This document shows, piece after piece, positions 6,518-10,970 of a DNA stretch of 10,970 nucleotides. The notes under the pieces are model-generated. The model was not told the origin of the DNA and ran no database searches. It was given only the letters and a program-made list of their open reading frames with translations. The stretch is from CAIOSQ01 sp041178225 (GTDB lineage Bacteria > Pseudomonadota > Alphaproteobacteria > CACIAM-22H2): contig JBEGVV010000085.1 in NCBI GenBank assembly GCA_041178225.1, positions 1-10,970 of the forward strand, read 5' to 3'. The first letter of the stretch is position 1; each line of letters opens with the position of its first letter. Both the position numbers and the translations under genes were made by a program.

Positions 6518-7098
6518 ACATCACCCAGATCCCGCCCGGCGAGGACCCGCCCTGGGACATCAACGTCGTCATCGAGATCCCGCAGGGCGGCGTGCCGGTG
6601 AAGTACGAGCTCGACAAGCGCTCGGGCGCGCTGCGCGTCGACCGCTTCCTGCACACGGCGATGTACTACCCCGGCAACTACGGGTTCATCCCGCAGACGA
6701 GGTCGGGCGACGGCGATCCCTGCGACGTCATCGTCGTCGGCCAGGTCCCCGTCGTGCCCGGCGCGATCGTGCGCTCGCGGCCGATCGGCGCGCTGCTGAT
6801 GAAGGACGAGGCGGGGCAGGACGAGAAGATCATCGCCGTGCCCGTGGACAAGCTCCACCCGTTCTACCGGGCGGTGAAGTCGTTCCGCGACCTGCCGGAG
6901 ATCCTGTGCGAGCAGATCGCCCATTTCTTCCAGCACTACAAGGACCTGGAGAAGGGCAAGTGGGTGACGGTGGTGCGCTGGGCCGACCCGGCCGAGGCGG
7001 CCGAGCTGATCCGCGAGGCGATCCAGCGCGAGGGTGGCGACGCGCCTCCCCCGGTCCGCAAGGCGGCGCGCGGCAAGGCCCGCGCGCGCAAGCGCTGA
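6514..7098 (+). CDS. ppa: Inorganic pyrophosphatase, soluble family I
   Basis: Hydrolyses PPi to two phosphates in the cytoplasm, pulling PPi-releasing reactions forward. The 194-residue product keeps the family I active site: Lys30 and Glu32, Tyr52 and Tyr56 in YYPGNYGFIP, the acidic signature DGDPCD with Asp66, Asp68 and Asp71, then Asp98, Asp103 and Lys105, matching E. coli Asp65, Asp67, Asp70, Asp97, Asp102 and Lys104. Cys70 sits where the general signature lists a larger hydrophobic residue. The last 20 or so residues form a Pro- then Lys/Arg-rich tail beyond the usual catalytic core. The ATG overlaps the stop of the acyl-CoA synthetase by four bases, and AGGGAG lies seven bases upstream. 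Co-expression with an enzyme that releases PPi makes direct functional sense. Whether it is the only ppa in the genome is unknown. Confidence 0.97.
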   Translation: MNITQIPPGEDPPWDINVVIEIPQGGVPVKYELDKRSGALRVDRFLHTAMYYPGNYGFIPQTRSGDGDPCDVIVVGQVPVVPGAIVRSRPIGALLMKDEAGQDEKIIAVPVDKLHPFYRAVKSFRDLPEILCEQIAHFFQHYKDLEKGKWVTVVRWADPAEAAELIREAIQREGGDAPPPVRKAARGKARARKR

Positions 7099-7111
7099 CG
7101 CCGCGCGCCGC

Positions 7112-8152
7112 TCAGCCGCGGCGGAACACGTAGCAGCCGCCGGCCACCGGCCGGTGCAGCTCGGTGCGCAGCCGGACCTCGGCCTCGCTCACGGGCTCGA
7201 AGCCCGCGGCGGCCGCGGCGGCGGCCACGAAGGCATGGGAATGCGCATAGCGGCCGCTCGCGCCCAGCGCATGCCCCTCGCCCGCGATGCGCTCGACCGT
7301 GAAGGCGAAGATGCCGCCGGGCTTGAGCGCGCCGTGGACGGCGCTGAAGGCCGCTGCCAGCTCGCCGAAATAGCAGAACACGTCGCAGGCCACCGCCAGC
7401 GTGTATTGCCCGCGGCGCGTCGACAGGAACCGCCCGATCTCGCCCTCGAACAGGGCGTCGTAGCCGCGCGCGCGCGCCTTCTCGAGCATGCGTGGCGACA
7501 GGTCGACGCCCTCGAGCCGGCGCGTCATGCCCCGCAGCAGCGGCCCCGCGAGGCCGGTCCCGCAGCCGAGGTCGATCGTCGCGAGCGTCGTGGCGCCGGG
7601 CCCGAGCGCCGCGCGCACCGCCTCCGCCACCAGGTCCGGCGCGCGATAGTCGAGCCAGTTCGAGAGCGTCTCGTCGAAGCTGTCCGCGGTCGCGTCGAAG
7701 AGGCTGCGCACATAGCCGTCGGCCGCGCGCTCGGGCGTCCCGGCCTCGCCGGACAGCGCCGCGATCATGTGCCCGATCTCCTCGCGCTCCGGCGCGAGGC
7801 GCTGCATGCGCCGGTAGACGTCGAGAAGCTCGGCCCTGCGATCCAGCACGCGAAGGGCGTTGGCGAGCGCCTGCAGCCGCGCGCCGTCCCCGGGCGCCTC
7901 GAGCAGCGCGGCCTGCAGCGCGCGCACGCGCTCCTCCTGGCGCTCGCGCTCGCGCAGCCGGCTGAGCCGCACCGCCGCGTCGTCGGCCGGGGCCGCGAGC
8001 ATGCGCTCGATCGCGTCGAAGTCGGCGCCAGCCACGTCGCCGACGCGCATGCCATCCATGATCGCTTCGCCCGCGCCTTCCGCTCCCCGCTTGCCCGCGC
8101 GCGGCGCCGGGACCGCGCGGGGGCCGGGTGGCCGGGAATGCCGGCGGCTCAT
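7112..8152 (-). CDS. SAM-dependent methyltransferase with TPR-like N-terminus (COG4976 type)
   Basis: From the ATG at 8152 the product has 346 residues. The C-terminal half is a class I methyltransferase: DLGCGTGLAG is the SAM-binding motif I (about residues 191-200), followed by GVDLSPRMLEKAR (motif II region) and a post-I segment around CDVFCYFGEL. Before it, helical repeats (ALRVLDRRAELLDVYRRMQ) look TPR-like, and YVRSLFDATADSFDETL matches the linker of predicted TPR-methyltransferases. The substrate is unknown. The 8152 start overlaps the nucleoside hydrolase stop (ATGA) with GAGG eight bases upstream. The first 31 residues are Arg/Pro/Gly-rich, and an ATG at 8059 (315 residues) is a fair alternative. 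It converges on ppa with only 13 bp between the stops and no clear terminator. Confidence 0.87.
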   Translation of the reverse strand: MSRRHSRPPGPRAVPAPRAGKRGAEGAGEAIMDGMRVGDVAGADFDAIERMLAAPADDAAVRLSRLRERERQEERVRALQAALLEAPGDGARLQALANALRVLDRRAELLDVYRRMQRLAPEREEIGHMIAALSGEAGTPERAADGYVRSLFDATADSFDETLSNWLDYRAPDLVAEAVRAALGPGATTLATIDLGCGTGLAGPLLRGMTRRLEGVDLSPRMLEKARARGYDALFEGEIGRFLSTRRGQYTLAVACDVFCYFGELAAAFSAVHGALKPGGIFAFTVERIAGEGHALGASGRYAHSHAFVAAAAAAAGFEPVSEAEVRLRTELHRPVAGGCYVFRRG

Positions 8153-9078
8153 CGCGACAGCCTCGCCACGAGGTCGTCGAGGAAGGCGGTCGCATGGACG
8201 TCGCCGATGACGGTGGCGTTGGGCGCATTGCCGTGCCGGCCATGCCAGTCGACCACCGTCTGGCCGAGCGTCAGGGCCGAGGCCGTCTCCACGGCGACAT
8301 GGCAGTCGCGCCCCGCGAAGTTCCCTGGCGCGAGCAGGTAGCCGACCACGCAGGCATCGTGGATGGGCAGGCCCTGCCTGCCGCCGTAGCGCGGCGGATC
8401 CCAGGCCTCGGGCCGGTCGAACAGCGCGAGCGTCGCGCGCGCCGCCGCGGCCTGCGACGCGCGCAGCCGGCCCAGCTCGCGCGGGCCGAGCAGCGCGCGA
8501 TGCGTGCAGTCGAGCCCGATCATCGTGATCGGCGCCCCGCTGCGGAACACGACGTCGGCGGCCTCCGGATCGGCGAAGACGTTGTACTCCGCGACCGGCG
8601 TGACGTTGCCGCCCGCGACCGCGCCGCCCATGAGCACGATCCGGCGCACGCGACGGGCTATGTCCGGCGCCTTCACGAGCGCCATGGCGACGTTGGTCAG
8701 GGGGCCGGTCGGGCAGAGCACGACGTCGTCGCGCGCGCGCAGCGTCTCGACGATGAAGTCGACGCCATGCGCCGCCGCGAGCGGGGCGACGGGCTCGGGC
8801 AGGTCGAGGCCGCGCAGGCCGGTCTCGCCATGCACGTCCGCGGCGGTCACCAGGGGCCGGACGAGGGGGCGGTCGCAGCCGGCATGGACGGGGATGTCGG
8901 CCCGGCCCATCAGGTCGCGGATGCGCCGCGCGTTCGCCTCCGTGCGCGCCAGCGGGACGTTGCCGCCGACGGCGGTGATGCCGAGGATGTCGAGCTCGGG
9001 CGATGCCATCGCCAGCATGAGCATCACGGCGTCGTCCTGGCCGGGGTCGCAGTCGATGAGCACGGGCAGCGCTGTCAT
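8149..9078 (-). CDS. Inosine/uridine-preferring nucleoside hydrolase family protein
   Basis: Expected to cleave the N-glycosidic bond of ribonucleosides to base and ribose for purine or pyrimidine salvage. The 309-residue product has the usual length. The calcium- and ribose-binding signature DCDPGQDDA is at residues 9-17, with Asp9, Asp11, Asp15 and Asp16. GGN is at 38-40, VHGETGL follows the first helices, then CPTGPLTNVA (the Thr and Asn region), GNVTPVAEYNVFADPEAA and a late IHDACVV that supplies the His-Asp pair. All catalytic positions I can align are present. Cys10 replaces the more common Thr of DTDPG. No signal peptide is seen, so it is cytoplasmic. Base preference (purine, pyrimidine or non-specific) cannot be read from sequence. 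The ATG at 9078 fits the family start but has no clear Shine-Dalgarno. Divergent from the GS-like gene. Confidence 0.93.
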   Translation of the reverse strand: MTALPVLIDCDPGQDDAVMLMLAMASPELDILGITAVGGNVPLARTEANARRIRDLMGRADIPVHAGCDRPLVRPLVTAADVHGETGLRGLDLPEPVAPLAAAHGVDFIVETLRARDDVVLCPTGPLTNVAMALVKAPDIARRVRRIVLMGGAVAGGNVTPVAEYNVFADPEAADVVFRSGAPITMIGLDCTHRALLGPRELGRLRASQAAAARATLALFDRPEAWDPPRYGGRQGLPIHDACVVGYLLAPGNFAGRDCHVAVETASALTLGQTVVDWHGRHGNAPNATVIGDVHATAFLDDLVARLSR

Positions 9079-9108
9079 GGGTCGCGAGTTTGGGCCCGTG
9101 GCGCGGCC

Positions 9109-9161
9109 TTTCCAAGCCTTCCGCGCGCATGCGATTTCCGGCTAGAACAGTTGCTTGGAAA
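9109..9161. promoter_or_regulatory. Perfect 9-bp inverted repeat in the divergent promoter region
   Basis: TTTCCAAGC at 9109-9117 and its exact complement GCTTGGAAA at 9153-9161 lie 35 bp apart, with arm centres 44 bp apart, near four helical turns. The arms are among the few AT-richer stretches here. The right arm ends six bases before the AGGGG ribosome site of the GS-like gene; the left arm is about 31 bp upstream of the nucleoside hydrolase start. This fits two operator half-sites bound by one regulator, possibly by looping. No regulator gene lies in the window, and no promoter boxes are convincing. Confidence 0.5.
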
Positions 9162-9166
9162 CCAGC

Positions 9167-9171
9167 AGGGG
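9167..9171 (+). promoter_or_regulatory. Shine-Dalgarno of the GS-like gene
   Basis: AGGGG lies six bases before the ATG at 9178 and supports that start. Confidence 0.6.
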
Positions 9172-9177
9172 CGAGCG

Positions 9178-10548
9178 ATGGAACCGAGGGCAGTACGCAC
9201 GGCCGAGGACGCGCGCAAGATCGTTCGGCACCGCAACCTCTCGCACGTGAAGGTCGGCGTCCACGACATCGACGGCATCCTGCGTGGCAAGTACCTGCAC
9301 CGCGACAAGTTCTTCTCCGCGCTCGACGGTGGCTTCGGCTTCTGCGACGTGGTCCTTGGCTGGGACTCCAACGACCAGCTCTACGACAACGTGACCTACA
9401 CGGGCTGGCACACCGCCTATCCGGACGCCGCGGTGCGCATCGTGCCGGAGAGCTGCCGCGACATGCCGACCGAGGCCGGCGGCCTGTTCTTCCTCTGCGA
9501 GTTCGCCCCGCCCGCCGAGGCGATCTGCCCGCGCGGCACGCTGCGCCGCGTGCTCGACCGCGCCGGCAAGGCCGGATACGGCGTCAAGGCCGGCTTCGAG
9601 TACGAGTTCTTCGTGTTCGAGGAATCGCCGCACAGCGTGCGCGAGAAGAACTACCGCAACCTCAAGCCGATCACGCCCGGCTATTTCGGCTACTCGGTGC
9701 TGCGCAACTCGGTGATGGCGGACTGGTACCGCGACCTCCTCGCCTTCGGCGAGGACATGGATGTCGGCCTCGAGGGCCTGCATACCGAGACGGGCGCCGG
9801 CGTGCTCGAGGCGGCGCTGCGCGTCGACGACGGCCTGCCGGCCGCGGACAAGGCCGCGCTGTTCAAGACCTTCACGAAGGTGATGGCGCAGCAGCGTGGC
9901 TGGATCGCCAGCTTCATGGCCAAGTGGTCGAAGGACTGGCCGGGCTGCGGTGGCCATGTCCACATGTCGCTCTGGGACCGCAAGAAGGGCGTTTCCGCCT
10001 TCCACGACGCCCGGGGCGCGCATTCGATGTCGAAGGCGATGCGCCACTTCGTCGGCGGGCAGCAGGCGCTGATGCCAGAGCTGCTCGCGCTGGTCGCGCC
10101 GACGGTCAACTCCTATCGTCGCCTGATCCCCGGCTTCTGGGCGCCCACGCAGGCCGCATGGGGCGTCGAGAACCGCACGACGGCGCTGCGCATCATCCCG
10201 GGTTCGCCGAAGTCGACGCGCGTCGAGTATCGCGTCGCGGCAGCGGACGCGAACCCCTACCTCGCCCTCGCCGCGGCCATCGGGTCCGGCCTCTGGGGCA
10301 TCGAGAACGAGGTCGAGCCGGGCGATCCCGCGAAGGGCAACGCATACGAGATCAAGCGGCCCGCGAAGTACCAGCTGCCGCGCACCCTGACCGAGGCGGC
10401 CGAGCGCCTCCACCGGTCGAAGGCCGCGCGCGAGCTCTTCGGCGACGCCTTCGTCGACCACTACGCCGCCACGCGCGAGTGGGAGGAGCGCGAGTTCCGC
10501 AAGCACATCAGCGACTGGGAGCTCGAGCGCTACTTCGAGATCATCTGA
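9178..10548 (+). CDS. Glutamine-synthetase-family gamma-glutamyl ligase (candidate gamma-glutamylpolyamine synthetase)
   Basis: A 456-residue protein with the complete glutamine synthetase layout: an N-terminal beta-grasp-like part (VKVGVHDIDGILRGKYL) and a catalytic domain. Metal and substrate residues are visible: GFEYEFF with Glu141 and Glu143, HTETGAG with Glu204, GGHVHMS with His260 and His262, and ENRTTALRI with Arg333. It lacks the GlnA adenylylation-site region, and HTETGAG replaces the HHEVATAGQ of true GlnA, so it is not the main glutamine synthetase. Relatives include PuuA-like enzymes that join glutamate to putrescine or other amines using ATP. A 1-bp gap to an aldehyde dehydrogenase supports amine catabolism by the gamma-glutamyl route. 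The amine substrate is not determinable here, and the needed amine oxidase, hydrolase and transporter would have to lie outside the window. Confidence 0.88.
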   Translation: MEPRAVRTAEDARKIVRHRNLSHVKVGVHDIDGILRGKYLHRDKFFSALDGGFGFCDVVLGWDSNDQLYDNVTYTGWHTAYPDAAVRIVPESCRDMPTEAGGLFFLCEFAPPAEAICPRGTLRRVLDRAGKAGYGVKAGFEYEFFVFEESPHSVREKNYRNLKPITPGYFGYSVLRNSVMADWYRDLLAFGEDMDVGLEGLHTETGAGVLEAALRVDDGLPAADKAALFKTFTKVMAQQRGWIASFMAKWSKDWPGCGGHVHMSLWDRKKGVSAFHDARGAHSMSKAMRHFVGGQQALMPELLALVAPTVNSYRRLIPGFWAPTQAAWGVENRTTALRIIPGSPKSTRVEYRVAAADANPYLALAAAIGSGLWGIENEVEPGDPAKGNAYEIKRPAKYQLPRTLTEAAERLHRSKAARELFGDAFVDHYAATREWEEREFRKHISDWELERYFEII

Positions 10549-10549
10549 C

Positions 10550-10970
10550 ATGTCCGGCATCCTCCGCTGCATCTCGCCGATCGACGGCAGCCTCGTCGCA
10601 GAGCGCCCCCTCGCCACCGCCGCCGACGCCGCGCGTGCCGTCGACGTCGCGCGCCGCGCCCAGGCCGGCTGGCGCGCCGTCCCGCTGGCGCAGCGCATGG
10701 CGATCTGCGCCGCCTTCGCCGAGCACATGGTGGCCGGCAAGGACACGCTCGGCCGCGACCTGACGCGGCAGATGGGCCGTCCGATCCGCTACACCCCCGG
10801 CGAGATCGCGGGCGGCCTGGCGGAGCGCACGCGCCGGATGGTGGAGCTCGCGCCGGCCGCGCTCGCCGACGTCGCGGCCTCGGACAAGCCCGGCTTCACG
10901 CGCTTCGTGCGCAAGGAGCCGCTGGGCGTGGTCTTCGTCGTCGCGCCCTGGAATTATCCCTACCTCACCG
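10550..10970 (+). CDS. Aldehyde dehydrogenase, N-terminal 140 residues (cut by right edge)
   Basis: NAD(P)+-dependent oxidation of an aldehyde to a carboxylic acid. Visible are the N-terminal segment with SPIDGSLV, the helix around AARRAQAGWRAVPLAQR typical of the NAD(P)-binding domain, a QMGRPI stretch, RFVRKEPLGVV, and APWNYP (residues 132-137), the conserved Asn-containing motif. The catalytic Cys and Glu lie beyond the right edge. Its ATG follows the GS-like stop after a single base, with no strong Shine-Dalgarno, so it is likely translated by coupling. In that context it may oxidise gamma-glutamylaminoaldehyde (the PuuC step) or a succinate-semialdehyde-like product (GabD/Sad-like). QMGRPI and the short linker before it recall the semialdehyde dehydrogenases. 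Subfamily cannot be settled from this fragment. Confidence 0.92.
   Translation, partial: MSGILRCISPIDGSLVAERPLATAADAARAVDVARRAQAGWRAVPLAQRMAICAAFAEHMVAGKDTLGRDLTRQMGRPIRYTPGEIAGGLAERTRRMVELAPAALADVAASDKPGFTRFVRKEPLGVVFVVAPWNYPYLT

Noticed and set aside
7100..7122. Possible bidirectional terminator between ppa and the methyltransferase gene
   Set aside because: A six-base GC stem with an 11-base loop and no T tract is not distinguishable from background in this sequence.
9140..9154. Sigma-54-like GG...GC element upstream of the GS-like gene
   Set aside because: GG and GC are separated by 11 bases, one more than the 10 required, and the rest of the consensus is poor.
8128..9177. Plus-strand in-frame extension upstream of the GS-like gene, antisense to the nucleoside hydrolase
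   Set aside because: The GS family start and the AGGGG ribosome site fit the ATG at 9178; the extension is a high-GC shadow.

Overview
The window is very GC-rich, gene-dense chromosomal DNA, almost certainly from an alphaproteobacterium. The best taxonomic marker is a clear MipZ, the division-site ATPase of that class. Gene density, G/C-ending codons, ATGA stop/start overlaps and the lack of any mobile element, tRNA, rRNA or CRISPR array suggest ordinary core chromosome. The genus cannot be named from the sequence alone.

Left part (1-4801, all minus strand), read in the direction of transcription: an SDR oxidoreductase of the 2,4-dienoyl-CoA reductase type, mipZ, a small VWA-domain protein, a membrane-anchored J-domain protein, a 145-bp gap, galU, and ugd running off the left edge. 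The first four reading frames overlap by one or four bases and look like one operon. galU and ugd are 28 bp apart and together make UDP-glucose and then UDP-glucuronate for envelope or exopolysaccharide sugars.

Middle part (4838-7098, plus strand): an acyl-CoA synthetase (AMP-forming) transcribed divergently from the dienoyl-CoA reductase, overlapping by four bases a family I inorganic pyrophosphatase. The synthetase releases PPi and the next gene hydrolyses it, so the pair couples fatty-acid activation to its thermodynamic pull. The divergent reductase would act later in beta-oxidation of unsaturated acyl chains. Both divergent genes appear to use non-ATG starts.

Right part: a minus-strand pair (nucleoside hydrolase, then an overlapping COG4976-type methyltransferase) is divergent from a plus-strand pair, a glutamine-synthetase-like gamma-glutamyl ligase and an aldehyde dehydrogenase cut by the right edge. 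The second pair resembles the gamma-glutamylation route of polyamine or amine catabolism. The roughly 100-bp divergent spacer contains a perfect 9-bp inverted repeat with arms 35 bp apart, the best regulatory candidate in the window.

No new defence, mobile or secondary-metabolite system was found. The items most worth following are the mipZ-VWA-J-domain translationally coupled cluster, the inverted repeat at 9109-9161, and the synthetase-pyrophosphatase pair.
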